Positions 1 through 9,339 are shown, counted from the stretch's first letter. The stretch: DNA of 41,507 nucleotides from an uncultured bacterium (GCA_938003875.1 CALKWO010000170.1:1-41507); one strand, 5' to 3'. Notes: generated by a model from the sequence alone, not told the origin. Made by a program: numbers and translations.

Positions 1-80
1 AAGCTGTCTTGTATTCAATTAAAAATGGGGAAGTTATTTAATTCTCATCGCTAAGCCAGTTAAAGGGTATTGAGCAAAGA

Positions 81-142
81 CGCAGGGATTGTGCTGGCGT
101 TCGGCTTTTGAGCAGACATGACTTTTTCGGCGCAACCCTGCG
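81..142. other. imperfect inverted repeat / structured element
   Basis: The arms at 81-94 and 130-142 are near-perfect reverse complements (CGCAGGGATTGTGC against GCGCAACCCTGCG, with one bulged A and one wobble position), around a loop of about 35 nt. The segment 1-195 is more GC-rich around this hairpin than its surroundings and I see no gene in it. It lies downstream of the carboxypeptidase gene, which is on the minus strand. It could act as a terminator or mRNA 3' end (TCTTT follows the stem on that strand), but the loop is long. It could also be part of a small RNA or a repeat. Confidence 0.35.
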
Positions 143-195
143 GCTACAATCTATTGCAAGACAAGATGTCGGAACTTAACACGTATGACTTCTAA

Positions 196-1551
196 TTATT
201 TTGCCTGTGGAATCATTTCTATGTTTACGTTTTTAATATTTGTATCGTTGTCCTCGACTTTTACATTGCTGAGAACATAATCCTGGTATCCAGGTGCAGT
301 GAACTTGATTGTATATGTACCTGGCATGAGAACAAGATTATAGTATCCATGTTTCTTTTCAGGAACAAAAGTTTTGGAAATGTTGGGTACCTGAATTTTG
401 GCAGCAACAGGTTTTTGCGTGACTTTATCTTTGACGATACCTTTGATTCCTCGTCTTGCCTGAGCCAGAGACCACAAAAGGGATTCTTTGTTGTCTTTCC
501 AATATTGGGGAAGAGTGTCTGCTCCAGGCCATTTTTGCTGAGATACTTCCACGGTAAGATCAAGACAATTGTGCCAGTGGTAATTCCAATCCTGCATCCC
601 AGAATTCACTTCATACCAATCATATCCATTGGTAATACCTTCTTTGAAAGAAGAAGAATTGTACATAGGTAGATTGCGTTTCGAGTAACCAAGACACAGA
701 GATCTCACAAGCTCCACATTGGGTGGATCGCCAGCCATAGTATCCCAGGGATAATTCATCACGACTGCTCCACCATGAAAATTCAGAGAAAGGCAGAAGC
801 TGTGGGCTGCAGTAAATTTCATCATAGCCTGTGTTTCCACTGCTCTTCCTGTAGGATCTTCCGTAGCATCGCTTTGCACATCAGGAAAATTTCTGTTCAA
901 ATCTACCCACTGTGCATTGTAGCGTCTTTTCTTGGCTGTGCCATCAGGATTCATATCAGGCATGATCCAGATTTCCAGATCGTTTACAAGTGCTGTAAGT
1001 CTGGCATCCTTTCCATAATTTTCCAGCAACAATTGGATCAGATATACAAGCATTTCCTGTCCGACTACTTCGTCGCCATGCATGGTAGAAATGTACTTGA
1101 CTTCTGGCTCTGCTTCATCTACTTCTACATTATCCGAAATTTTCAATATCCATAATTCTCTTTTTTCAACGCTTTGGCCGATAGACTCCAGTCGAGCAAT
1201 GGATGGGTAGTCTTTGGCAAACTGTTGTAGCTTTGCTGTAAGAGTCTCATAGGTATGGTAGGAATTTTCTCGTGTATTCTCTCCAATCAACACGGGAGCA
1301 GGGGCTACCTTAAAGCCCAAAAATTCGATGAGTTTCATTTCTTCAGGTGTAGCATAGGCGTAGGCTGTTTTTTCTTCGAGACTACATCTGTCTATTTCTA
1401 TATCAGCTCTGACCAAAACAGCAATCTCTTCTTTGCTTTCAATAGATATAGCAACTCTTTCCCTGAACTGGTTCATCTCATAGCCATAGAGTGCCTGAGA
1501 CCATAGAAAAGATTGGGATAAAAGCAAAAAAAATAAAAAAAGTACTCTCAT
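196..1551 (-). CDS. secreted M14 family zinc carboxypeptidase
   Basis: Predicted exported metallocarboxypeptidase of 451 aa that removes C-terminal residues from peptides. Residues 1-20 form a signal peptide (hydrophobic core, then WSQA). The catalytic domain covers roughly 95-365. Zinc ligands are His158 and Glu161 in MHGDE, and His259 in LNFHGG. Substrate-binding motifs DMNPDGT (199-205) and DLNRNFPD (217-224) are present, and Glu335 in LTVEVSQ fits the catalytic glutamate. From about 368 a transthyretin-like (carboxypeptidase regulatory-like) domain begins with GIKGIVKDKVTQKPV, as in the carboxypeptidase D/N subfamily. The start is supported by AAGGGGAG just upstream. It follows the MoxR gene on the same strand, but a terminator-like hairpin at 1585-1608 separates them. 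The peptide substrate is unknown. Confidence 0.93.
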   Translation of the reverse strand: MRVLFLFFLLLSQSFLWSQALYGYEMNQFRERVAISIESKEEIAVLVRADIEIDRCSLEEKTAYAYATPEEMKLIEFLGFKVAPAPVLIGENTRENSYHTYETLTAKLQQFAKDYPSIARLESIGQSVEKRELWILKISDNVEVDEAEPEVKYISTMHGDEVVGQEMLVYLIQLLLENYGKDARLTALVNDLEIWIMPDMNPDGTAKKRRYNAQWVDLNRNFPDVQSDATEDPTGRAVETQAMMKFTAAHSFCLSLNFHGGAVVMNYPWDTMAGDPPNVELVRSLCLGYSKRNLPMYNSSSFKEGITNGYDWYEVNSGMQDWNYHWHNCLDLTVEVSQQKWPGADTLPQYWKDNKESLLWSLAQARRGIKGIVKDKVTQKPVAAKIQVPNISKTFVPEKKHGYYNLVLMPGTYTIKFTAPGYQDYVLSNVKVEDNDTNIKNVNIEMIPQAK

Positions 1552-1584
1552 AAACTCCCCTTAAATTTTTAAAAAAAATATCAC

Positions 1585-1608
1585 AAAAAATCAATCCTAT
1601 AGATTGAT
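1585..1608 (-). terminator. rho-independent terminator after the MoxR gene
   Basis: Read on the minus strand, ATCAATC, loop TAGGA-like 5 nt, GATTGAT forms a perfect 7-bp stem (1602-1608 with 1590-1596) followed by a run of T (1585-1589). It lies 55 bp after the MoxR stop codon and would end the long glycan-locus transcript. An alternative reading is an operator: a weak promoter-like TTGATA with a TATAGG/TCTATA box overlaps the same palindrome and could drive the carboxypeptidase gene. Confidence 0.6.
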
Positions 1609-1663
1609 AACTCATCAGTGTATCAAAAAAATATTTTGAAAACAAAGATTTTTTTTATTTTAG

Positions 1664-2542
1664 CTAAAGTGAGAGACTGGAACGTTTTACGAATTCATAG
1701 TCTCTGCTGTTTTTTACCAGGAGATTGAGCCATCCAGCCTCATCTCCCTGAGTAGAAACAAGAAGCTTGACAAGTTCAATGGTTTCTGCAACGGCAGGAA
1801 TGTGCTTAAGAGGCATTTCCCGAATTTTTTGCACTGCGCTTACAACTCTTTCTACATAAATTCCATCTGCTTCTGGAAGATGTAACCTGACAATATTCTT
1901 TTCTGTTTCCTTATCAGGATAATCCAGATAAAGGTATACACATCGCCTTCTTAGAGCTTCGGTGATTTCTCTGCTTCTGTTGCTAGTGAGTACCACTATG
2001 GGCTTGATGCTAGCCTTGACAGTACCATATTCTGGAATAGAAATCGTATATTCTGAAAGCACTTCCAGCAAAATTGCCTCAGCGTCTTTTTCTGTTTTAT
2101 CAACCTCATCAATCAAAATCACCTGCTTTTTCCCATTCGCGGGAGCTATTGCCTGAAACAGAGGACGTTTGATGAGAAAATGCTCACCCCAGAAAATATC
2201 TTCCTTATCCAGCGTTTCTACTGCTTTGCTAAGGCTGGACAGAGCGATTTTCTTGTGTATCTGGTCTTTCATCATGGAAATCATGAGAAGCTGCTTGGCA
2301 TAGTTATAATCATACAGGAGCTGGCTGGCATCAATTCCTTCATAGCACTGGATTCTCAGCAGCTCTTCCCCCATGATTCTGGCAAGAGCGTGAGCGATTG
2401 CTGTTTTCCCTACTCCAGGAGGCCCCTCCACCAAAACAGGCTTCTCCAAAACCATAGACGCACGTATAGCCTGAACAGTATTCATCGTAGCAAAATAGCC
2501 AGCATTCTTGAGTTGTTCTTGTAATGTCGTCAATTTTTCCAT
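1664..2542 (-). CDS. MoxR-type AAA+ ATPase
   Basis: AAA+ ATPase of the MoxR branch, 292 aa; members act as chaperone-like ATPases that remodel or activate partner proteins, often together with VWA-domain proteins. Walker A is GPPGVGKT at 40-47 and Walker B is VILIDEVDK at 141-149. A sensor-1 TSNRSRE motif (186-192) and an arginine-rich ALRRRC segment (196-201) follow. It starts 13 bp after the asparagine synthase stop codon, so it is probably the last gene of the glycan transcript. The ribosome site is weak. No VWA partner is in the window, so its client is unknown. The neighbourhood suggests assembly of envelope or polysaccharide machinery, but that is inference. Confidence 0.88.
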   Translation of the reverse strand: MEKLTTLQEQLKNAGYFATMNTVQAIRASMVLEKPVLVEGPPGVGKTAIAHALARIMGEELLRIQCYEGIDASQLLYDYNYAKQLLMISMMKDQIHKKIALSSLSKAVETLDKEDIFWGEHFLIKRPLFQAIAPANGKKQVILIDEVDKTEKDAEAILLEVLSEYTISIPEYGTVKASIKPIVVLTSNRSREITEALRRRCVYLYLDYPDKETEKNIVRLHLPEADGIYVERVVSAVQKIREMPLKHIPAVAETIELVKLLVSTQGDEAGWLNLLVKNSRDYEFVKRSSLSL

Positions 2543-2555
2543 TGTATTTTTATTT

Positions 2556-4364
2556 CTAAATAGAAGAAAAATTTACATTATATATATTTTCCCATTTTGC
2601 AATGGAATACAAACGCCAAAGAGTTTTCTTGTCCAATTTTTTCAAAGAGAAAGTATCTTTGGATATATTTTGTATTAGCCTGGAATTTCCAATTTCTTGA
2701 ATCATATTATCTTTAATGGCATCAATCCATGTATTTTCTGGTGCATTAAATCCTAATTTATTTTTTCTCCAAAGTATATCGTATGGAACAATTTTTTGCA
2801 TAGACTTTCTTAAAATATATTTTGTCCAGCCATTTTGAATTTTATAAGAAGAAGGAAGAGAAAGGGCCGTTTCTAGGAGTCTATAGTCTAAAAAAGGAAG
2901 CCTGGTTTCAATCGAATGGCGCATAGAATTTTTATCTTCATAGCGAAGAAGATGAGGTAATTGCGTATGAAAAATTTCCAATTCTTGAAGACTATTTATG
3001 TTAAAATAGCTTGCTGCATTTTTTTTGATCCATTCAAAATGGTTCAAAAATTCTGATTTTATAAAAGAAAAACGCTTTTTTAAAGCTTTTATTCTTATAT
3101 AAGGAAAAGTAAAATAAATGCAGTAGCCAAACAATTCTTTAAAAGAAAGGCGAGAATTTTTTTTGGATTGAAGAAACCCTTTTATTCTTTTCCAAAAAGG
3201 AAGAGAAAAAAGATAGGCAGGATAATATCGCTCATAGCCTAGTAGCGTTTCATCCCCTCCCTGTCCATCCAGCATTACAATAGAACCGATTTCTCTGGCT
3301 TTTTTCATCACAAAAAACTGCATAAAAACCGATGGGCTGCCAAAGGGTTCTTCCTGCGTATAAAATACGTCATCGATAGCAGCTAAAAAATCTTCTACAG
3401 AAGGAGTAAGAATATGAAGTTCTATTGGTTTTTCAGATGCCAGCTTTTCTGCATAATCACTTTCCTGCGTTTCTATTTCTGTAGATTTTGCGTGAATTGC
3501 CTGAAACTTGAGCCTTGATTCCAGATAGTATTGATCTGATGCTGTTGCCGCAACGCTAGAACTATCCAAACCGCCGCTCAGGCAAGTCCCCACTTTTACA
3601 TCAGAGCGCAAACGAAAGCGAATAGATCGTAAAAATTCTTCTTTGTATTTTTCTATTGCCTGCTCTTCTTCTATCTTTTCTGCTGTTTTATCTAATACAA
3701 GATGATAAAATTTTTCTATACAAAATGTATGTTTTTGCAAGCAATAGGTAAGATTATGCCCACCAGCTAGAGAATAGATACCTTCAAAAAAAGTTTCCTC
3801 TGTATGCTCTGAAAAGCCACAAACAAGGTAGTCTATTAAAATTTTTTTGTTTACAAAACGATTTTCTGAAAACAGCAACAATTGCTTGATTTCTGAGCCA
3901 AAAACAAACATATCTCCTATCTGTGCATAATATAAAGGCTTAACTCCAAAACGATCTCTGCTTAAGAAAAATATTTTTTTTTCTTTATCAAAAAGAGCAA
4001 AAGCCCACATGCCATTAAAATGATTAACACAATCACTACCCCAGAAACTATAGGCAGCCATGATGACTTCTGTGTCTGTTTTGCTTTGGAATGTATATCC
4101 TTCTTTTTCCAGCTCTTTTCTGATTTCTATATAATTGTATATCTCACCATTGTATGTAATAATATATCTCTGCATATATTCCATAGGTTGGTGACCAGCA
4201 TCGGATAAATCCAAGATTGCCAATCTTCTATGTCCCAGGGCAAATCTATCGTCCAAATAATAACCATAACCATCTGGGCCACGATGCGATACACAGGATG
4301 TCATTTGTTCTATACTATTTTTATCAATACTACCTTTAGAAATGATTCCAGCTATGCCACACAT
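2556..4364 (-). CDS. asnB: asparagine synthase-type glutamine amidotransferase (copy 1)
   Basis: Class II glutamine amidotransferase fused to an ATP-dependent synthetase domain, 602 aa. Cys2 (MCGIAGI) is the N-terminal nucleophile of the glutaminase; SHRGPDGYG (26-34), GHRRLAILD (44-52) and YNGEIYN (71-77) are family motifs. The PP-loop ATP site SGGLDSSS is at 263-270, and the synthetase domain runs to about 580 with SIETRLPFLD near 500. Family members make asparagine or amidate other carboxylates. In polysaccharide loci they typically amidate uronic acids or modify acyl groups, and exosortase-linked exopolysaccharide loci commonly carry such a gene. A second copy lies at 20689-22563. Sequence alone does not fix the substrate, so the symbol reflects the family only. 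Confidence 0.9.
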   Translation of the reverse strand: MCGIAGIISKGSIDKNSIEQMTSCVSHRGPDGYGYYLDDRFALGHRRLAILDLSDAGHQPMEYMQRYIITYNGEIYNYIEIRKELEKEGYTFQSKTDTEVIMAAYSFWGSDCVNHFNGMWAFALFDKEKKIFFLSRDRFGVKPLYYAQIGDMFVFGSEIKQLLLFSENRFVNKKILIDYLVCGFSEHTEETFFEGIYSLAGGHNLTYCLQKHTFCIEKFYHLVLDKTAEKIEEEQAIEKYKEEFLRSIRFRLRSDVKVGTCLSGGLDSSSVAATASDQYYLESRLKFQAIHAKSTEIETQESDYAEKLASEKPIELHILTPSVEDFLAAIDDVFYTQEEPFGSPSVFMQFFVMKKAREIGSIVMLDGQGGDETLLGYERYYPAYLFSLPFWKRIKGFLQSKKNSRLSFKELFGYCIYFTFPYIRIKALKKRFSFIKSEFLNHFEWIKKNAASYFNINSLQELEIFHTQLPHLLRYEDKNSMRHSIETRLPFLDYRLLETALSLPSSYKIQNGWTKYILRKSMQKIVPYDILWRKNKLGFNAPENTWIDAIKDNMIQEIGNSRLIQNISKDTFSLKKLDKKTLWRLYSIAKWENIYNVNFSSI

Positions 4365-4446
4365 AAAACATTAGACCTTATTTAAAAAAAGTGGAAAAGT
4401 AATTGAACTACCATGAGCTTTCCATTTAGCGAATGGCACGTAATCA

Positions 4447-5940
4447 CTAAGAATGTAGGCGATTAAATTGTAAAATTAAATTTTTTCCGGAAAGACCTAC
4501 GCAATTTGAATTATAAAGGTATTGCAAAATATTTTTGTATAAATGCTGCCAATTTTCCCAGTGTTGGTCAAAAGATGAATTGTGCCAAAGCAAAGTAAAT
4601 ACGCCGCCATATTCTTTTACAATATCAATGATTTTTGATACTGCTTCCATTGCTTCCTCAGGAGAGTAATTTCCCAAAGTAACATCCTTCAATGTTGCAT
4701 CCATTACGCAAAGAGGGATTTCCCAAATATCCAATGTTTTATCCTTGTAAATATCATAAGGCTTATATGGAAAACAAATGCCACAGCGAAATCCTTCATG
4801 ATCAGCAAACCCCAATGTTGTGTCATATAAAATCTTAGCACTATGCTGAAGATTCCAAGTAGTAGGAAATTCAAATCTTAAATAATGCTGTCTGCACCCA
4901 TAGGGTTTGTTGCGGATAATTGCATCTAATGTATCAATCTCTTTAAGGATCAGGTCTTTGTTATTAAAACTATTAAAACTTCCATGATATCCTGCTTCAA
5001 AGCCGTTCTCTTCAATTTTAGCAATTAGTTTTCTAATTTGTAAATTATTTATTTTGTAATTGTTATCAAAATTTGAATTCCCTCCACTCATAAAAAAGAA
5101 AGAAGAAGAGAAAGCAAACTGCATTTCCATATTCATTAGATAATCAAAGCTCCAATGGGGATCATAGGAATTATCAAAAAAGCATTTGATATAACACAAA
5201 AAGCTTATAATTGCTTTTTTTATATTCCTATACTTTACAATATAATCAAAAATAGTTTTTCCTATATTTAGAGGAGATCTATACTTTTTAACAGTGTCAA
5301 CATCGTGAGTAAGACATGCAGCAAAACTTGCAGTACTCCAGATGTTTTTTTTCCGTCTATAGCCAAGACTAAATCCATCAATAAAGTACCACAAAAGTTC
5401 TATATATTCATTAACAATGGGCCTGTGTAAAAAATTATTTCTATATGACACAGACTCTCTTGCAGAAGCTGCATATATGTTTGAATATGTATCTTTTAGA
5501 TTTAAAAATTTTTCGCAAGCAACTATTTCTTCATATCGTGATAACATGAAAAATGCATCCGAAACAATATCAATATTGGTTTCTATATAATTTTCGCTTA
5601 CTTTAATGTACAACTCACTACTGTTGTTAAAAATAGATATGATATCTTTATTAATTACAGGAAAAAAATAGCGGTTTACAGAAATATTAAGAGAGCTAGG
5701 TTTCAAAAAATTTGGATTAAAAAGCTTGCAGGAATCTAAAATTACTATGACTTTATGAAACAGGGGAAAGATTTTATGATTATCGCTTATATATGCCAGC
5801 AATATATCAGATGAATTATATATTCCTATATATGGATTTGGAATAAATTTATATAAGTCTGTCAAAGTATAAAAAAATGTATTAAAAATATATTCTATTT
5901 TTTTACGATGTTCAATGTTGTCAATATAGACATATATCAT
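4447..5940 (-). CDS. polysaccharide deacetylase-like protein (DUF7033 + NodB type)
   Basis: Protein of 497 aa resembling the polysaccharide deacetylases of exopolysaccharide and PEP-CTERM loci. An N-terminal region of about 200 aa, with a DAFFMLSRYEE segment (128-138) typical of this group, precedes a NodB-like catalytic region. The metal-site motif appears as LTHDVD (210-215), and GYHGSFNSF (317-325) stands where the H-x3-[ST]-H motif normally is, with the second histidine absent. HYLRFEFP (352-359) and LLWHN (450-454) match later motifs. It would remove acetyl groups from a glycan, or bind one if it is not catalytic. The start is supported by AGAGAAGAG about 6 nt upstream. Base composition here is extremely AT-rich. 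Confidence 0.8.
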   Translation of the reverse strand: MIYVYIDNIEHRKKIEYIFNTFFYTLTDLYKFIPNPYIGIYNSSDILLAYISDNHKIFPLFHKVIVILDSCKLFNPNFLKPSSLNISVNRYFFPVINKDIISIFNNSSELYIKVSENYIETNIDIVSDAFFMLSRYEEIVACEKFLNLKDTYSNIYAASARESVSYRNNFLHRPIVNEYIELLWYFIDGFSLGYRRKKNIWSTASFAACLTHDVDTVKKYRSPLNIGKTIFDYIVKYRNIKKAIISFLCYIKCFFDNSYDPHWSFDYLMNMEMQFAFSSSFFFMSGGNSNFDNNYKINNLQIRKLIAKIEENGFEAGYHGSFNSFNNKDLILKEIDTLDAIIRNKPYGCRQHYLRFEFPTTWNLQHSAKILYDTTLGFADHEGFRCGICFPYKPYDIYKDKTLDIWEIPLCVMDATLKDVTLGNYSPEEAMEAVSKIIDIVKEYGGVFTLLWHNSSFDQHWENWQHLYKNILQYLYNSNCVGLSGKNLILQFNRLHS

Positions 5941-6006
5941 AAAAAACTCTTCTCTAAGTATCTTATATCAATATATTAATAGTTTTTTCAAAATAATTAT
6001 ATGAAA

Positions 6007-6717
6007 TTATATATTTTTATAAAGTTTTTTAATTATAAAATATTTAAAAAATTTTGCTATATAGAAAAATAACAACTTAAAATTTTTTTTACGTAAAGCT
6101 TTTATGATTTGAGATTTTATTATTGAGTAATGAGTAGATTTTTTTTTAATCAAAGGAAATATTTTGGAAGCTAGCAATGATTGTTTTAAGTCACCATTCT
6201 TTTCGAATTCCACGATTACATTTGCTAAATCGTCTGCATTGTGCGCATCACAACCATAAAAAGAAGGTTTGTTATATATTCTTGCTAGAGCACATGCCTT
6301 TTCATTTGAAGTGTCAGAGATTCTGCTATTATAGATTTCAATCATATCTGCTTCTTTTGCCAATAGATCTATTTCAATATGACAACTATATGGATGAGGT
6401 AATAAAAGAAGTCCATCTTGCATTCTTACTTGAGAAACAAATTGTTTGAAAGATGGTGCAGAGATTTCTTCTGAAATAAAGGCTGCAATCATATCTCCAT
6501 ATTCTGTCTCGTATTCTGCCGCAATTACAATTTCAACGTCTGGATTAATGCTATCTAAATAACTTTGTAAAACCTTAGAACCTTTGATAGTATTATGGTC
6601 TGTCAAAATTAAAAAATTCAATGACTCGCTTCTAACTATATTAGAGATTTGCTTAAATGTAAGGACAGAATCATAAGAATATTTGGAATGAAAATGTATT
6701 ATTCCTCTATAATTCAT
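6007..6717 (-). CDS. PHP-domain metal-dependent phosphoesterase
   Basis: PHP-family protein of 236 aa. Metal-binding motif I is HFHSKYSYDS starting at His8, followed by LTDHN (Asp40-His41), LLPHPYSCH and a C-terminal CDAHN motif, so the metal-ligand set looks complete. Family members hydrolyse phosphoesters on nucleotides, histidinol or sugars; in polysaccharide loci they act as phosphatases, including tyrosine phosphatases related to CpsB. The C-terminal 50 residues are basic and aromatic with no recognised domain, and may associate with membrane. The start codon overlaps the end of the upstream ATP-grasp gene by 11 bp, so the two are translationally coupled and may act in sequence. Substrate unknown. 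Confidence 0.83.
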   Translation of the reverse strand: MNYRGIIHFHSKYSYDSVLTFKQISNIVRSESLNFLILTDHNTIKGSKVLQSYLDSINPDVEIVIAAEYETEYGDMIAAFISEEISAPSFKQFVSQVRMQDGLLLLPHPYSCHIEIDLLAKEADMIEIYNSRISDTSNEKACALARIYNKPSFYGCDAHNADDLANVIVEFEKNGDLKQSLLASKIFPLIKKKSTHYSIIKSQIIKALRKKNFKLLFFYIAKFFKYFIIKKLYKNI

Positions 6718-7891
6718 AGAATAATTTTTTTACCTTTCGCAATAATTTTTTCATTGCAAAATAGGGAGCAGATAATAAAATAAAAATAGTTGCTTTAAGA
6801 TCATCATGAAACCATAGATTTGATTTCGTTTTAGGGTTAATGCAATCCAACAAAACATTAAAAAAATTTTCAGGTTTTTCTATGGCATGTTTCCAATCTC
6901 CAGGAAAAGGCCAATGATATCTCAAATTTCTATCATATTTTTCACTATATTCTATCTTTTCATTTTGTATATATTTTGCTTGAAGAAGTGGGAAAAGAGC
7001 TCCTGCCTCAAGTGCCAAATCAAGTGAACCCCAATACTTTGGATTTATTTCCATAAGGCGATACTTTCCTGAAGAATCTTTTTTGAATTCTACCATAGCA
7101 ACACCATTCCACTCTAAATAATCCAATAGTGATTTGCCTAATTGTAATAATTCTGGATCATAATAAGATTCACAGCATGAACTTGCCCCACCTTTTACAG
7201 GGTATTCTCGTATTCTATGATGCATAAAAATCTGCGTACATTTTCCATTTAAATATAGTGCAAAAAAACCATAACCATCTCCACAAAGATACTCTTGAAT
7301 CATTGGATATTCTTTGCTGTTACAAAACCCATATTGCTTTAGCATAGATGCATAGTAATTTATAAGTTCTTTGGCTGATGATGGAAAAGCAACTACATTA
7401 CAGCCGTGCTCAAATCGCGATTTAATAACACAAGGGAAAGATATTTTTTGTGCTAAATCATGAATTTTTTCTAAAGAATCAGGATAATAAGTTTCAGGTA
7501 TTGGAAGGTTTAATTTTTTTGCAGTCTCAAGAATTTTTGCTTTATTTGATGCAAAAAGTATTTTTTCATAAGGAACAGTTATTGTCTTTGTAATTTTACT
7601 CAATTCTTCACTATATTTTGATATTAAACTACAATTTTTGTAGCCAACAGGGATTATCAAATCAATATTATATGTTAAAACATATTCTCTTAACTCTTTT
7701 ATATACTGGCTTTCTAAACTTTCATCATCATAATTGCAAGAGTATAAAACTTTGGTGCAGTATTTTGAATATTTAGATATGCAAAATCTATTTTTTACAG
7801 CTAAAGCAAAAACGTTATATCCATATTTACCAAGCAATCTTGTGATTCCTAATGTATGCTTGCTTTCAGCATCAGTAAGCAGAATATTCAT
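6707..7891 (-). CDS. ATP-grasp carboxylate-amine/thiol ligase
   Basis: ATP-grasp superfamily ligase of 394 aa. The N-terminal part (1-110) has a Rossmann-like preATP-grasp fold beginning MNILLTDAESKHTLGITRLL. The central region contains FPCVIKSRFEHG (a lysine in the ATP-binding strand) and PMIQEYLCGDGYGFF (grasp hinge). The region WNGVAMVEFKKD and the following LMEINPKYWGSLDLAL carries the Mg-ATP ligands (Glu and the N of EINPKYWG). These enzymes join a carboxylate to an amine via an acyl phosphate. In surface-glycan loci they may attach amino acids or peptides to sugars. It overlaps the PHP gene downstream, and AAAGGGA lies upstream of the start. Acceptor and donor are unknown. Confidence 0.88.
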   Translation of the reverse strand: MNILLTDAESKHTLGITRLLGKYGYNVFALAVKNRFCISKYSKYCTKVLYSCNYDDESLESQYIKELREYVLTYNIDLIIPVGYKNCSLISKYSEELSKITKTITVPYEKILFASNKAKILETAKKLNLPIPETYYPDSLEKIHDLAQKISFPCVIKSRFEHGCNVVAFPSSAKELINYYASMLKQYGFCNSKEYPMIQEYLCGDGYGFFALYLNGKCTQIFMHHRIREYPVKGGASSCCESYYDPELLQLGKSLLDYLEWNGVAMVEFKKDSSGKYRLMEINPKYWGSLDLALEAGALFPLLQAKYIQNEKIEYSEKYDRNLRYHWPFPGDWKHAIEKPENFFNVLLDCINPKTKSNLWFHDDLKATIFILLSAPYFAMKKLLRKVKKLFYEL

Positions 7892-7948
7892 AGCAGTTAT
7901 TCCCTTTACTTTAGGATAATTTTTTTATTTATACGAAATGATCTTAAG

Positions 7949-9106
7949 TTATAAATTAGATATTTCAAAACTAATTTCATAATCTTTTTTTATTTCTTCT
8001 GCAATTTTAAACATATTGTGCCATCTTTCAACATAATTTCTGCATTTTTTTGCTAAATATAGCAATTCAGAACGTGGCATTTCTAATACATTTCGTAATC
8101 CATCTTTAATAGTATCAGGATTAACATTAATGAAAGGTAAGTCATTCTTCATTTCTTCTGGAATGAATTTTAAATCTTCTTCCCTTATATAAACAAGAAC
8201 AGGCTTTCCTAATGCCATAACCTCTACTGCAACACCTCCATACCATCCAGCAAAAAGTTGATCCACAAACACATCCATAGTTTCATATTTTTTTCTAGCC
8301 TCTGCATATGTTAATCCTTCTACAAGAATTAATTCATAGCAGTATCCCTCTGTCTTTAGCTCTGCCAGAGCACGAAGAATCAAATCCGTACCCTTTGCCT
8401 TGCGATGGCTGGGAGCATGACCGATTTTTAAAGGTTTATCGGCCTGATTCTGTGTATAAATTGGCTGCCACTCTTCTAATATAATATGACAATATGGAAT
8501 AAAACGGCTGCCTTTTGGCAATACATGTAAGAGATCAGGATTCACAGCATATATCTGGCTACAATATTTTACCATCTTTTGAATGGATTTGCGTTTAAAT
8601 CTATCACTATGCCTGTTGTAATACTCTTCTCCTACCTGGCTGGCAATACTATATTGAAAATGTGCTAGAGAAAAATCGCCTTGCCTTGCGTCATCACCCT
8701 GATAGTGAATGAACATCTTCTTCCCTAAGATATGGAAAGCTTTTAATTCGATGGATTGCATACACTGTGAATAGAGAGAATAGAGTATGCGTAAGATTTT
8801 TTTTATAAAAGGGGTATTTTTAGGACTATAGTGGCAAATAGGCGAGAAAAGAGTAGTTCCAAAATTAAAATGAATAATATCATAGTATAGAAGTGCATCT
8901 TTGAGGGCAAGAAATTGCTTGAGTAACCTGGCTACGATAGAATCATTTTTTCCCCACAGTATAATATCAATAGGATATTCAACACAGCCTTGCTTTAATG
9001 TCATAGTGGTGCTGTCAACACCCAGACTGTTCAAAGCATGGCTTAGTCCGTTTGGGTTTCCCCCCGTATTAGAAGGCAAATGCAATACTTTATATTTTTT
9101 TTTCAT
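7949..9106 (-). CDS. glycosyltransferase, GT4-like (GT-B fold)
   Basis: Predicted cytoplasmic glycosyltransferase of 385 aa. The N-terminal domain opens with HLPSNTGGNPNGLSHAL, a pattern for loading the acceptor domain of GT-B enzymes, and contains YQGDDARQGD. The C-terminal donor domain has KIGHAPSHRKAKGTDLIL followed by DQLFAGWYGGVAVEVMALGKPV. The E-x7-E-type donor motif is partly conserved (E in AVEVMALG). The same HAPxHRxxKGT and DQLxxGWY signatures occur in the next gene (9340-10500), so the two are paralogues. It is separated from that gene by 233 bp holding a MITE-like element. There is no clear ribosome site. It probably adds one sugar of the repeat unit. Confidence 0.85.
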   Translation of the reverse strand: MKKKYKVLHLPSNTGGNPNGLSHALNSLGVDSTTMTLKQGCVEYPIDIILWGKNDSIVARLLKQFLALKDALLYYDIIHFNFGTTLFSPICHYSPKNTPFIKKILRILYSLYSQCMQSIELKAFHILGKKMFIHYQGDDARQGDFSLAHFQYSIASQVGEEYYNRHSDRFKRKSIQKMVKYCSQIYAVNPDLLHVLPKGSRFIPYCHIILEEWQPIYTQNQADKPLKIGHAPSHRKAKGTDLILRALAELKTEGYCYELILVEGLTYAEARKKYETMDVFVDQLFAGWYGGVAVEVMALGKPVLVYIREEDLKFIPEEMKNDLPFINVNPDTIKDGLRNVLEMPRSELLYLAKKCRNYVERWHNMFKIAEEIKKDYEISFEISNL

Positions 9107-9189
9107 ATTAGCAACGAAAATTAAATAAATTCCACATTTTTAAGTTAGTATTTAGTATAAAACAGTTAGTTATATTTTTTATTGCACCT

Positions 9190-9311
9190 ATAATCTTGAC
9201 AATGTTAAATTCCACATATTGTCTACCAATGATTTTAATTCTTTTCGGTCACTATCTTTCGTAAGCTCTTGCTAATCAATAATCTAAATTTAACATTGTC
9301 AAAATAATCTT
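9190..9311. mobile_element. MITE-like element, about 106 bp, with terminal inverted repeats and flanking direct repeats
   Basis: A perfect 16-bp inverted repeat, TTGACAATGTTAAATT at 9196-9211 and its complement at 9287-9302, encloses 75 bp with no coding capacity. ATAATCTT occurs directly repeated at 9190-9197 and 9304-9311, flanking the pair (a 10-bp repeat ATAATCTTGA if two more bases are counted). This layout fits a small non-autonomous element of about 106 bp (9198-9303) with an 8-bp target duplication. It fills most of the 233-bp gap between two glycosyltransferase genes. A stem-loop with a long loop that acts on transcription would give the same inverted repeat but not the direct repeats. 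Confidence 0.5.
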
Positions 9312-9339
9312 GATCATCTAAATGAGGAACTTATTTAAT

